Shown here piece after piece: positions 34,193 to 46,096 of a stretch of DNA of 64,000 nt. Origin of the DNA: Verticillium longisporum. Lineage: Eukaryota; Ascomycota; Sordariomycetes; Glomerellales; Plectosphaerellaceae. The stretch lies in contig JAETXT010000007.1 in NCBI GenBank assembly GCA_019188255.1, positions 3,534,001-3,598,000 on the forward strand. The letters run 5' to 3'. Below the pieces are notes generated by a model. The model had not been told where the DNA came from and did not search any database. It saw only the letters and a list, made by a program, of their open reading frames with translations. The translations under genes and the position numbers were made by a program. The stretch's first letter is position 1; every line of letters begins with the position of its first letter.

Positions 34193-37112
34193 CTACGTCT
34201 TCGAGTAGTAGTCAAACATGTCCAGCTTCAGCAAGAGCTGAGCAATAGGACTCTCTTCGGTGACGCCATCCCCCGTCACTTCTTCCACTGTTGTGCCACG
34301 TGCAGTCTGGCGACGCCGATTTGCATCCTTCTCTGCCATTCCCCTGCAAACAGTAAGAAAGACCTCGACGTTCTTCCTGAATGTTTGATATAACGAGACG
34401 GCGCGAGAATTATCTGCGACCGCCCACGTCCCCGGGCCTGGAGTCGCGCATACTTGGCGAAGCGCAGTATGGTGCGAAAGATATCGTCCAGTAATTTGGC
34501 TACTGGTTGTTGTCGCTTGCGCAGCAACAATGCAGACAGTATCCTCTCAAGGACACGCGAATGATGTTCTCGGAGGCGGTCAGGGCTCAGGACGGTATCC
34601 GTTGTCGCCTCTACCTGGCGGTTCAGGTGCGCTTCGACCCTGTCCGACTTCTCCTCCAAGTCCTGGCACGGCAGCTCCATGCCCACGTCAAAAAGTAGCT
34701 GCTGACGGTGAAAATGAAGTGGCGGGCCTCGAAACAAAACCGAGTAGAGATATCGTCCGGGTTCTCCCAGCCTGATTCCCTCATTGTGATGTCGCGAAAC
34801 AGACGGTCCACAGTGTAGAGCATGCGTAGGATGCGAAGCAGCGACTTGAAGATGCGATCATACTGCACTAGAATGACTGGCGTAATTACCGGGGTCAGGG
34901 CGGCGGGAGTCTTGTAGGCCAGCCGCAAAAAGTCGAGTGCCTCGAGCCCATCGGGATCCATACACTTTTCGATCTCCTCGCTTGACAGATCACGGACACC
35001 AAAGCTCAGGTCGCCTGGAAGGTCTGCAGACTCAGCGGCACGTCTAGTCGGCACTGCGCCCAGGGGCTCGTAGCTTTCGACCAGGATTCCCATTAGGGAG
35101 AGACGAAGCTCTGAGCTTGCCGGTGGCCATGTGTCTCTGCCGCTCAACCGTAAGCCCATGACGCCGCCTTGTCGAGCAACACCCGCCTCACGCTCTGCTG
35201 TCTCCATGTCAGGGTCGAATAGAGCATGTGATAGCCGACTACAGAATGATCCGCCTCTGCAGAGATGGAAGTCACGCTGGACTTTGAGATGTGCCCTCAG
35301 GTTGTGAGCGTTGAACAACAATTTGAGGCTTTCTTTGCCGATAATTCGAGCTTGAGTCGCTATGATGGGGCCAAAAGATAAAACTGGCAGCAGCGACCAG
35401 TGTGGCGTGAATTCAAGCCCAAGCGTGTCTTTTGTCCCTGGCTCCTTAGCTGCCAAACAGGCCTTGAGAACCGTGGCCAGCGGGTCCTCTGCTGGAACCG
35501 CCGTTTGTAGTTGCGCAAGGTTGTCCATTGAATTGAGAAGCCGACTTCGCAGCTCTTCCTCGTTTGTGCTGAACATTTGAAGCTGATAGCCCCCAACATT
35601 GCTGGTTGGCATGGTAGTCACAGCGTCATCTCGTACTGTGCGACTGCGTGATTGAATCTTGATCGCGTGGATCAGAGCATCCTCATAGGAGCGGACTGCT
35701 CGATCCAGCTGGTAGATGGATTGCCAGTCAAAGTGCCATTTGATCGGGGGCGCTTCGATCGACGCTGCCGTCGCTGACAAGAGCGGGTGGCTGGAGTGAT
35801 TCGACTTGATGAAGCGAAGGTTCCGTCCTGTTTCAAACAGGCTCTGAACGACATCTTTCGGCATGAACGAAGGCATTCTCGCCAAGTCCAGGCGAAAATC
35901 CAGTTCCTTAACTTCGTCTCCGAAATCGTCGACGTAGGATTCTGCTTCTACCTTGATGAAGCCCTTCTGCCGGCCAGCGTCGTGCTTGCTGAGGGGCACC
36001 CCGAGCTCTGCATATGTACCGATCCATTCCCCGAGGAACTCCAACCAAGGTCGACCCACGCTCTGGAGGACCTCTCGCATAATCGCTCCAAGGTGGCTAT
36101 CACTGTATTCAGCAGCTTGGGCTTGCTGGAAGACAAGAGTGAGAACGTCTTCATCGAGGTGATCGCGCCGAATCTTGGAAATTAGCGATTTGAAATACAG
36201 AAGGATCGAAGAGACCCGACGTATGAGAAATTGCAACTGCAATAATGATCGTGGTTTTTGCCCTGTGACCGACAGGTGACTCTGTATGACGAGAAGAATT
36301 CTGTCCAGAGCACTCGCCAATGCCACCCGGCAGGGACTTGGGTTTTTGCGTACGTGTCATCGACGAATGCACGAAGCTCTCGTGAGCCGTTGCCACAGTC
36401 ACGACAGGCGCTGGAGACTCCTTCGAGCACCAGAGCCGAGTACCCCGATATCCTGATCTTTGCGAGAAGTGGCTTGAAGGAGCGAGATTCAGCCTGCCAC
36501 ACAAAAAAGACGGATTCCCTGCCCAGGGCTAGAGACATTAGGGCGCTGCAGTATGCCTCAGCGTCCACTGTGGCGTGGTCATTGCTCTGAAGTCGGAGGG
36601 GATCTCCTTCAACTTCAAGCAGACTGTCAAAAGCCCCAGGTCCAGCCTCCGTAATGAACATGGGTAGCTTGCGCTCAGCACCTGGGGTATCGAATGCATC
36701 CCATGTCTTATGTTCGGGTGCTCGCCGTGGTGGCTTTTTCAAGTCGAGCCATATATCCTCGTATCTATCGTTTCCGACGTCCTGGCGCGTGCTCTGTACT
36801 TCTGGCACCTTTTCCACCTCCGACAAGAGAGTCTCAACTACAGGCACGGGATCATCATCGTTATTTTGGTCCAAAGCGGGGATTGCAATCAATGTTTTGG
36901 TTTCGATTGGCTGCAATTGGAATACGGTCGGCGGATCTGTGCTCAAAGATGCGTGTCAGTCGAGTCCTCTTGCAGTAGACGGTATACACACCATCGATGT
37001 TGTACGTGAAGAACCGCCTGCTCGCCTCGGGTATGCAGTTGTCCAGAAGTTTGGACGCGCGCCAGAAATCAGGGATGGCGAAGACGTTGCCAGCATCGTC
37101 CTCATCAGTCAT
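34193..37112 (-). CDS. Gamma-tubulin complex component GCP6 (GCPF), with three apparent one-base losses
   Basis: Exon 1 is 36992-37112 (MTDEDDAGNVFAIPDFWRAS); after a 55-nt intron exon 2 runs 36936 to 34193, about 955 aa when corrected. The GRIP-type fold is recognisable: LALGRESVFFVWQAESRSFK near the N-terminus, LDRILLVIQSHLSVTGQ, RPWLEFLGEWIGTYAELGVP, then GRIP2 features VQYDRIFKSLLRILRMLYTV and RHFIFTVSSYFFDVGMEL. It ends LLLKLDMFDYYSKT. GCP6 belongs to the large gamma-tubulin ring complex that nucleates microtubules at spindle pole bodies. The frame must be shifted by one base, always in the missing-base direction, near 36317-36330, at an A5 run (34690-34694) and at a GGG run (34434-34436). 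The coding sense is strong on both sides of each. Confidence 0.85.
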
Positions 37113-37597
37113 GGTGGAAGGAGCACTCAGATGGACTTCATCTGCAGTTGATCCCCTACGAGCTGCATGCTCAAGGTACTTCCACCGATGGGAAATGAAT
37201 GTGATGATATCAGTGTCGTGCCCAGCCGAGTTTCGCTCGACAGTTTGGCGTGAGGAGGCGTGCGGTACTCTTGGGTGATGCTGCAGTGGCCAGAACCTTG
37301 CCCCGCGACGCGCGCTGACGTTCAGAGTCGCGTCAAATCGTTACTTGCTTTTAGGGGCCCAGGTGACTGATCATTGGCGGGCGCTGAGTGGGTCGGCGAT
37401 CCAAGAAACCGTCGCAAGCTGCCAGAGCTTCAATCCACCCATCTTCATGCCATGTCAACACTGCCAATTCACAGTCCCTAGCTGCCTCCGCCCTACATCT
37501 CCTACAGAAGACACGCACGAGCCAGAAGCAGCTTACAGGAGTTTTTCATTTTCGACTTGTAACCGCCAGTTCCCATCTCCAGCCATAACCGCTGAAG
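37113..37597. promoter_or_regulatory. Divergent promoter region of GCP6 and EAF7
   Basis: 485 bases between divergent start codons. No repeats or clear TATA box noticed. Confidence 0.45.
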
Positions 37598-38645
37598 ATG
37601 CCGCCGAAAAAAAGGGCCCGAGGCAGCACCGTCGCAACGCCGACACCAGCTCGAGATGACGATGCAATGGATGTCGATACACCTCAATTCGCCGATACGC
37701 CGACAGCACCATCCAAAGAACCTGCCGTCTCGGACGAGGAGTGGCCCAACAACGCCTGGACGGACGACCAAGTCTGCTCCCTGTTCAAAGGCGTCGTCAG
37801 ATGGAAGCCAGCAGGTAAACTCTTTCCCGCCCAACATCTGCCCCTTGCAGCTGACTTGTTGCTAACCAGAATTCATCATCACAGGCATGCATAAACACTT
37901 CCGCATGATCGCAATCAGTGAGCACCTTCGGCACCACGCCATTGACCCAGCGGTCCATACCCATACCCGGATTCCACACATCTGGACGAAGCTGCGCACC
38001 TTCTACAACCTGGAGGCGATCGACTTGCGGGAAGACTTCTTCGATTCCCAGGAAGATGAGGACTACGAAGATCGGTTTCGAGAGTTCACGCTACCGGTTG
38101 GTGACTTCGAGGAGCACATGATGACACGCGTGCGTGCGCCTAGCGAAGCGCCCTCATCACCCCCCCAATTCGACCCAGAGAACCCTGCAGCCGGGGAGGC
38201 CGTGCCGACGCCGACGTCCGCGCTCTCGTCACCTGAACCAGAGAAGGGCGTCAAAAAGCGAAAACGAGCGTCGACGGCTGCGTCGAAGACCCGGGCGAGC
38301 ACTGTCGATGATACGGAAGACGAAAAAGACACGGCCTCACCGGCCCCCAAGAACGCAAGGACCTCGAGGAGCCAGAAGAGGGCGGCAGGCAAGGCGAAAG
38401 CCCGCAAGGCTGAGTCTACGGAGCCAGAGGAGGAAGAAGAGGAGGAGGAGGATGAGGACGGCGATGAGGAGGAAGAAGATGACGGGGACGACAGCGGCTC
38501 GCAAGACGGGGAGGAGGAAGAGACGAGTGCCGAAGCCAGCGCTGCGGAGAGCGAGGCACCTTCAAGGTCGACAAGGGGAGGTGGTCGCGGCCGGGGAAGA
38601 GGCAGAGGCGGCCGAGGTCGTGGCCGTGGCCGTGGTCGGGGATAA
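37598..38645 (+). CDS. EAF7: NuA4 subunit Eaf7 (CT20/MRGBP family)
   Basis: Two exons: 37598-37814 and 37885-38645, 325 aa, frame intact. The CT20 domain covers roughly residues 45-145: [20 protein letters not shown], then [15 protein letters not shown] and [20 protein letters not shown], followed by the [13 protein letters not shown] and [13 protein letters not shown] segment. Eaf7 joins Eaf3 and Eaf5 in the TINTIN module of the NuA4 histone acetyltransferase and also acts alone on elongating chromatin. The second half is disordered: Ser/Pro/Lys-rich, then a long Glu/Asp tract (about 265-300), then a pure Gly/Arg tail made of GRGR repeats (last 25 residues, 38575-38642). Such a tail resembles RNA-binding RGG motifs. 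I have not seen it described as general for Eaf7. Confidence 0.9.
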
Positions 38646-40342
38646 CCTGAGCCGACGATCCTGACTGCTTGCGGACGAAAGAAAGACGACGCGATTCGGA
38701 GATCAGGCCTGCTCCGCATCACCCACAAAGATACCCAGGTTTACCAGTTTACCCACGGAGCGCCGCATGAGTCGGATCGAAACACCTTTGCAGTTTGGGG
38801 CCCCTGAATAGATGCTTGCTGCAATGGCCCACGTCATGCAAGGGCCGAGCTAACAGAGCCTGTTTATACCTCCAGTCTTTAGTACCGGGATGGCTAGCTT
38901 GTAACGCTCTCGCAGTGGACTACTCGGGCGTCCAGGAACTGGCAAAATCGCACGTGATGCTGCTTGACCCTTCCATGGCCGGGTGGCGTCCTTCCATCGA
39001 GGCCACATGCTTGACTACTTGGTGCTGTGTGGTGCGATACCGAATGGAATTTACAAGGGCCATGGGTCGGGTAGGGCTCATAGGTGTTCCATGGCGTTTT
39101 GATTTGAAAGTGCAGATACCAGCTGCCACAACATTCAAGGCTCTTTGGAAAATCCCGCACAGCGGCCGGCGCCGTGAGGCATGGGGCCACCCACCAGAAG
39201 TACTGTATGTGCGCTGTGTGTGTGTGTGTGTGTATGTGTGTGTGTTGGACGTGACGCTTACCGAAAACCCAAAGCCCAAAAGACGCAACGGAACGCCCAG
39301 CGCTGAGGGCCGCTGGTAGCAAGGCGGCCGGCACGCGGTCACCAACCAAGATGATGGATACATGTACTGTACAGCAAGACCACTCAAGGTTGTTTGGCGG
39401 CCTGATGGGAAAAGTGACGTGTCATATAATGGAGATCTGATGGACAATGGCAGGGTGACCACAGACGGCTGAGGCTCCGACGGAAATCACGGCTACCTAG
39501 TCCCAAACAGAGGGATCCCTGCCAACCTGTGTGCTTGGAGACCTTGGTCTCGACGTCGCCACGCGCTTCTCTGCACCTGTGGTTGGTAGGCTTGACGACG
39601 GCGTCGGGGGTTGCAGGATCTTCTCTGCAAAGACATGTCATGCCGTATGCCGGAAGGAGGACACAGCTCGAGTTGGCCGATGGTATTGGTTGAGAGAGAT
39701 GCACAGCGAGTGACTCGCAGCGTTCACGCAGTCTTCACGGACCGTTAGGCGGTAAAAAAAATAAAATAAAAAGATACTTCAACAGCCGGACAAGACCGTC
39801 GGCCAGCCCCTCGACCAGGGTTCGTGCCGCCGTCCTTGCTCAGTGTACATGCAGCTTCGCGGGGGCGTCGCCAAGACAGGGTTGGCCATGTCGACTACCC
39901 AAGTGCGTCGTTGTAAAGAGTCAGTCAGGCTACGTAGGTAGGTCAAAGCTATCGATGACGTTCTCTCTCAACGACAACAGGGCGTGGCAGTCGGTGCCCT
40001 TTCTGGGCAAGCCGTTCGTTCGGTGGTGATCGAATGACATGGACGGGAAGATTGGCTGGCTGGCTTGTGGCTTGCAGTACAACGCAGTTCTTCAGAACAG
40101 TGCTTGGGCCGCAGCCTCTTGAAAAAATGTCCTCTGAGCTTAATTCGTCGTCATGTTCAACAAGGGGGAGGCTATGCCCAGAACAGTTAAAGATGATTCG
40201 ATTCGACCGCTGCCGGGGTGGGCTGAGTGCCTCCGATTGTCCCTTGTCCCTCCCACGCGTCCCCTCGGGGCCCCCCCTCCCCTGCCCCGAGATGGTGATC
40301 CATGCGCTGTTCCTAGCCCCGGAGCTTCTGTGAATCGTGCGC

Positions 40343-40430
40343 TGGGCCTTGCCCTGGCTACCGCCCTGGCTGCTGCCCTGGCTGCTGCCCCTGGCTGCTG
40401 CCCTGGCTGCTGCCCTGGCTGCTGCCCTGT
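40343..40430. repeat. Minisatellite of CTGGCTGCTGCC units
   Basis: Six or seven imperfect copies of a 12-base unit (CTGGCTGCTGCC) in tandem, one of them with an extra C. No coding function is supported. Confidence 0.75.
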
Positions 40431-40496
40431 CCAGCTGCCTGCCCCTGCCAGTGTGCCCATTCCGCACCCGCCCGGAGCACTTCAACAAGCGCTTCA

Positions 40497-40540
40497 CGTA
40501 GGTTGGAAGGTACCTTACCTACGTAGGTACCTACCCAGGC
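40497..40540. repeat. ACCT/AGGT patch with TACGTAGGTACC core
   Basis: A short block of the same family as 4146-4250 and 30742-30870, with inverted halves (ACCTTACCTACG and CGTAGGTACCT). Confidence 0.6.
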
Positions 40541-41528
40541 TCACATGGCATGGCATCGGTACCTGCCGTGTCATCCTATTTACGTTGTATGTGGAGGGGA
40601 AGAAGAAAGCAACAGTCACAGTTCCGAATAGACGCGCACGAACCCATGCAACTCTGCCGGCCTCAGTTCTACGGCTTTCACTTTCCAGTGCCCACGCAGC
40701 CGCGCACTCACTGGGCCACAGGACCCTCGAGCTGCCCCCGCCCGTTCCTCGAACCCCCCACCCCCTAAAGAGGTTCTACCTGCCTGGGTCCCAACGTGAG
40801 TAAAAGTAAGGCAGGTGTACCTGGGTACCTTACCTAGGAAGTAGCAAAGACCACATCAGACGGGACATCGGCCACGGACCTGAGTGCCCAACCGACCCCA
40901 ACCTACCTTACTCGGTAAGGGAGGTGCGAAGTAAACCCAACTCGATGAAGTCTTTTCTCTTCCCTCTAGCTCCCGTCTCAGCTTCTCGACCTGGGTAAAG
41001 CTCTGCTCGGGACCTCGAGGTATCCAGGCTTCCTTGTCATTATTGGACGAGCAAAATCTGCCTGCTGACGCCTCGTGCCGTGAGATAATTTCGTGCCTGG
41101 TTGCTCCAATGCCCTCGAGAGACCGCCAATCCCCTACGCATCGGCCGACTTGCACCGTCACATCGCATTGCGCCGTCAGCTGGTCGCCATTCACTCGACC
41201 CCCTACTACGGCAGCACTTGCCATCGTCGCCGCAGCAGTCAGAGAGACCCTCAAACCCTCCTTCGTCCTGGCGATACCTCACCCCTTCTGGAAGGCCCAC
41301 GCCTCTTCTCTCCCCCTCCCCCTCCCCCTCCCCCTCCCTCGGTTCACCAGTACAATGCTGGCAACAGAAGACAGGCGGCATCTCAGACCCGGCACCTCCC
41401 CTTCTCACCCGCCCCCGACGCTACTACTGGCTGCTTTCCCGAACCGCCCCCAAACTCGAGCTCGAACCTGAGCCTGAGCCGGATCTGGAGTCGGCGTCCC
41501 TGAGCCTGGCAGACTAAGGTAGGGCGTC

Positions 41529-44500
41529 ATGGCCTTCCAGACCAACGTCTTCAGGGACGGGGAATGGCGGACGGAGACGGTTCACATCTCGACCATCTTG
41601 CAAAAGTCTGCTGCTACGCCTGCCGCCCCGACCCCAGTGTTGCCTGAAGCACCCGCCTGCGGTATCCTCACGCGCACACTTGTCCAAAGCCCCCTGGTAC
41701 ACTGGATCTTGCCGACTCATCTGCGCTCTGCTCGGTACAACGACGTTGCCTTTGTCGGAGATCATTATGTGCAAATCAATGAGCTAGGCGATGGTGGCGA
41801 GCTTCGAAAAGTCTTGCGCAAGGACGACTTTGGTGCCCGCATCCAGAATGCCCACGTCATCGGCAACACCTTCGAGCGCCTTGAGGCTGGAGACAGCGAG
41901 GTCGCATTTGGCCAGCTCAAAGAGGAGGACGACGAAGCCCAGATGGATGCGAACCTCGGCCTGCGCCCCAGTCCTTCGTCCCATGCAGCCTTGCCACCGC
42001 ATCTCCTGCTCCTGGTCCTCGCAAACGGTACTCTCGTCTTTCTCTTCGTCCGACGACTCGGCGAGCGGTTCGAGTTCGTTACGTCCGAGTTCCGCCACCC
42101 GGACGCTAGACTCGGTACGCTGGGCTATCATGTTGCCGTTGATCCCAAGTCGAGGTATATTGCAGTGGCAGATATGGAGAACACATTCGTCGTCTACGAG
42201 CTTCAGTCGTGGGAGACCATGTCACAGCAGTACTCACAGCACAGCTCTATTTCCCCCGTCAAGTCATGGAGTCCACGGCCCGTGAACGGCTTGGTTCACA
42301 AGATGGAGTTCCTCCACCCACGCCCAGAGGATGATTACCATGTCATCCTGCTCCTCGTCATACTCAAACATGGCGCCTCTGCCCCCAAGATGATTCTCTA
42401 CGACTGGGAGCGCGGGGATGACGTCCGCCAAATACTTGCCGAGGACAAGGACGGGCACCGATTGCCCCGGGAACACAGAATGCCACTATTCCTCATCCCT
42501 CTGACCATCCGGAATTCGTTCTTCATCGTGTCAGAAAACTCCCTGGCTGTTTGCAAGGATCCCCTCCAGGGACCGCCTCAATACGTGACAGTGGATGCGG
42601 GCGCACACCCGAAGACACGCTTCCACTACGGCACGCAGCCCCCAATGTGGACGGCGTGGGATCGGCCGGTGAGGAGGAGGGGGTACTATGACAACAAGGA
42701 CAATATCTATCTTGCCAGGGAAGACGGCGTGATAGTCTTCTTTGAATTCGATACCATCGATCTCCTTGCCACTGGCATGAATGTGGGCAACTGCAACAGC
42801 AATATTTCCACAGCCTTCACCACCATGTATGATGCCTTCAGCGATGTAGCCATCATCTCAGGCGATTCTGGCCCGGGCATGGTCTGCCAGGTACCGCTTC
42901 TCCCTTTGCGCTGCAGCGCACCATACTTCTACTAACTGTTCACTAGTTGCGACCAAGAAAACCAATCGTTGAGCTCGGGATTATTCCCAACTGGTCTCCG
43001 ACACTCGACTTTGTGACCACTGACCAGTCTACATCTTGGAGAGGCGACGCAGGCCAACGAGGTGCGCAGACGAGTCGGTGGAGCGAACAGTACAGAGATC
43101 AAGCCGCACGACATGACCGAATCTTCTGCGTCTCCGGAACCGGCATACAAGGCAGCATCACAGAGCTGCGTCAAGGCATCTCGGCTAATATTGGTTGGGA
43201 GATCGCCTACGACACGGCCATTCGACAAGCCTGGGTTTTTGAGGCTCAGCTAAATGATATAGGGCCTGGATACTACCTGCTCCTTGCCCTGCCTGACTCT
43301 TCCGATATACTTCAGGTCCCGCGAGACTCTCTTGAAGCCAGCCGGCCGAATCCTGGAGGGCCTGATTTCGACACAACCGCACGAACTCTGGCAGCTGCAC
43401 AGTGCTCTGAGCAAATCATTGCGCAGGTGACGGAGTCTGCCATTTCTCTGATAACGCCCTTGCAAAGGTAAGCAAAAGGCCCAGCATACGACTCTTGTGA
43501 GGATACTGACCATCGAGTAAAGTTCTCGACAGCCTTTTTCCTCCTTTGAGGGTGTCCAGGGAAATGCCGAACATGCTACGGTACGGCAAAAGCGCGCTGC
43601 GATCTCAACACATGGCCAAAATCGGTCACTTATCCATGTCTTTTATATCGAAGATCTGCATGCCTCTGTATCGCACACATTTGAAACCGAGGGAGAAGTC
43701 ACATGCCTCGCTTTCTGTCGTATTGGTAGGCAGGAGTGCATCCTTTCAGGTGTCTGGCGCGAGAACCACCCTTATATGGCTGTGTTTCCCATGGACAACG
43801 AGGGCAAAGTAACGCCGTCCTTGACACGACTCGATGCGGGTAAGCAATTGGTTCCTCCAGGCGAGAGTACGATCATCTACTGACGTGAGCGCCCCAAAGA
43901 TGTAACTGTGGCGACAGGTATCGGTTCCGAGCCAAGCCAGCCATCTGCGCCTGCGGGTCCCACAGTCGAACCTATCACAAGCATTGCGCTCGTCGAAGAA
44001 GGTGATGCGACCACGAGCATTGCCTTAGGATCCCGAAGCGGACACCTCATCACCCTGATGCTGAACTGCAACGATCCGTCTCAAACATTCATCTCACGAG
44101 AGAGAATTGGGTCTGTGGCACTCCGCGTGGTATCGACAGACAATACTCTGTGTCCCGGATCGGTTTTAGCCTGTTGTGATGACAACCTCTTACTCTTGAG
44201 CAGTTTTGACACGGCTAGTACGGGGAAATTCCGAAACAGACAGCGAATACTAGCGAACGATGTCAAAGACCCGACTTTAGCTGCGCCACTCATCACTTCG
44301 GCGACAAGCATGCAAAACAGTATTGGTCAAGCTAACCATATATCCCTGCTGTTGCTGGCCAAAGATCGCATCCTCGTCATCGAAATGCTTCCAAAGACAG
44401 TGTCAATGCCGAGAAGCCTCCCGTTGCATGGCACACCCACAAGGATTCTCTTCTCGCAGACGCTGTCATGTTTGGTGGTCGCGATGAAGGTGGGCCCCGG

Positions 44501-45722
44501 CCAGACGACGATTGCTTTCGTAGATCCCGATACCGGGGAAAACCTGTCCATGCCGACCGACAAGGATAGCAATCCGCTGCCTTTCATCAACGGCTTGGGT
44601 CTTTTGGACGACAGGATCCACGACATGTTTGAGTGGCTCTATGTCAAGGAGGGGAAAACATGGCTGTTCATAGTCATAACGACGAGAGACGGACAGCTGC
44701 TGATCATCACCACTCAGCGGGTCGAAGTGGAAGATGCTGACGGTCGAGTGAGCGAGAAGATCCGCCACTGGACTCGGTACAAGAAGAAGGTCGCCGACCA
44801 AGCCATATATGCCGGCGTGGGAGATGGCGCCGATCTATTCTTCTGCGCTGGCAACATTCTCCACTGGGAAGCTCTGGATCTTGTGGAGAAGAAACTGAAA
44901 CCCAAGAAGACGTTTGCCCTCCCCTCGCCAGCCACGTCTCTGCGAATCGTCAACGATCAGCTATGTGCACTCACGACAAACCACTCTTTGCTTGTGCTCA
45001 ACCACAAGGCCGAGGGTCGGCACGACGAGATGACGTTTGCTCATAGTGACGTGGGAAGTCGCAAGGCCTCGCACTACATTGAGATGGGCAACAGTTGTGA
45101 GGAGACGCCTGCCTGGCCCATCACCCTCATCTCTGAACAGACACACGATTTTGTCGGGGTTTGGGTACCATGGAAGGAACCAGAAAAAGAGTTCAGAATT
45201 GTGTTCAAGGGGAGATTGCCAGCAGGTGTTCGGAGGCTGCGCCGTGGCCACGTGCGACCGGCATGGATGGCACCGAATAACATGCCCCGTTACGGGCACA
45301 TACCCAGCACCGTCGATGCGGCAGATGTACTGGCCATTTGCATGGACGGCTCACTTCACCACTTCACCCTGCTCAGCCCTGAGGCATTGGTCGTACTCGA
45401 GCTTATTCAAAAGCTCGCTGTACAAGGACGTTCAGATGACTCGCCGACGGCGAGGCTGTCACATGCCAATGGCACAGAGCCGCCAGCTATGGCCAAGGCC
45501 AGGCGACACGGCCACGTAGACGGTAACGTGTTGCAAAGATGTCTTGACAAGCGAGCCCTGGAGGCGCTCTTGTCCGCTGGCGACGGAGCCGACGTGCTGC
45601 TCCGTGATGCTTTGGAGAACCTCGAGGGAGGGCGTTGGACGGCGTCTTTCGGAGGACAGAGGGAGAAATACGTGGACCTGGCATATGAAATCCTAGAATA
45701 TTTCCTTGCCCCTGTGTTTTAG
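41529..45722 (+). CDS. Large beta-propeller protein with MMS1_N / CPSF-A-like architecture
   Basis: Four exons: 41529-42890, 42947-43467, 43523-43839 and 43900-45722, 1340 aa, all junctions in frame. Exon 3 has no start codon and is found only by splicing. It encodes the SRQPFSSFEGVQGNAEHATV to EGKVTPSLTRLDA part. The length, the many short beta-strand segments (LGYHVAVDPKSRYIAVADME, HLLLLVLANGTLVFLF, TSIALGSRSGHLITLMLNC) and the acidic inserts fit the DDB1/Rse1/Cft1/Mms1 superfamily of triple beta-propellers, most like fungal proteins carrying an Mms1 N-terminal region. Those act as adaptors in cullin-RING ligases (Mms1-Rtt101) or in splicing and polyadenylation factors. I cannot tell which from motifs alone, so the role in DNA damage response is only a possibility. 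Confidence 0.72.
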
Positions 45723-45974
45723 TTGCGTTGTTTGGAGCCTGCTTGCTGGCTACATAGAGAGAGCCTCAACATCAACAGCTTTTACAATGGACCCGTGCCA
45801 AGGACTTATGCAACCGTATTCTGGCATGTACGAAAGGTTTCCGCTTGAATGTATCATGGAGTTGACAGTTAGCTTCGACATATCAGACGCTGATGGTATC
45901 GACCACGGTGAGCTAGAGGTTATGTGTGTGAAGCAAGAATACATAGTCCAGCTTCACATTAGAATTCATCATCC
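45723..45974. other. Short intergenic space before the tRNA
   Basis: About 250 bases with no gene; 3' flank of the MMS1_N-like gene and upstream region of tRNA-Ser. Confidence 0.4.
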
Positions 45975-46086
45975 GGCGCTTTGGCCGAGTGGTTAAGGCG
46001 ATGCCCTGCTATAAGCTTGTGACTTCGGTTGCTCTATAGATTAGGCATTGTGTTCGCACGCGCAGGTTCGAATCCTGCAGGCGTCG
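45975..46086 (+). tRNA. tRNA-Ser(GCT) with a 31-nt intron
   Basis: A complete cloverleaf can be folded. The acceptor stem pairs GGCGCTT with AGGCGTC (two G-U wobbles). The D arm is GCCGAGTGGTTAAGGC, and the anticodon stem is ATGCC/GGCAT with the loop CT-GCT-A. A long variable arm (GTG-TTCG-CAC), as in class II serine tRNAs, and a T arm GCAGG-TTCGAAT-CCTGC follow. The discriminator is G. The intron occupies 46012-46042, directly after the base 3' to the anticodon, the usual nuclear position. A run of T from 46087 is the Pol III terminator. Anticodon GCU reads AGC and AGU serine codons. Confidence 0.95.
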
Positions 46087-46096
46087 TTTTTTTTTG
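46087..46096 (+). terminator. RNA polymerase III T-run terminator
   Basis: An uninterrupted T run begins on the base after the tRNA discriminator, as expected for a nuclear tRNA gene. Confidence 0.85.

Larger units (their letters stand above)
38646..41528. other. 2.9 kb gene-poor region upstream of the MMS1_N-like gene
   Basis: No supportable gene. Contains a GT microsatellite (39215-39246), a GCTGCCCTG-type minisatellite (40343-40430), ACCT/AGGT patches (39931-39943, 40497-40540, 40806-40840) and a C/T-rich leader (41305-41345) close to the next gene. The open frame 40153-40803 is carried by the minisatellite and is not taken as a gene. Confidence 0.5.

Noticed and set aside
40153..40803. 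216-codon frame with an Ala/Cys/Pro repeat (APGCCPGCCPGCC)
   Set aside because: The open frame is created by the 12-base minisatellite at 40343-40430; flanking parts have no protein-like pattern.
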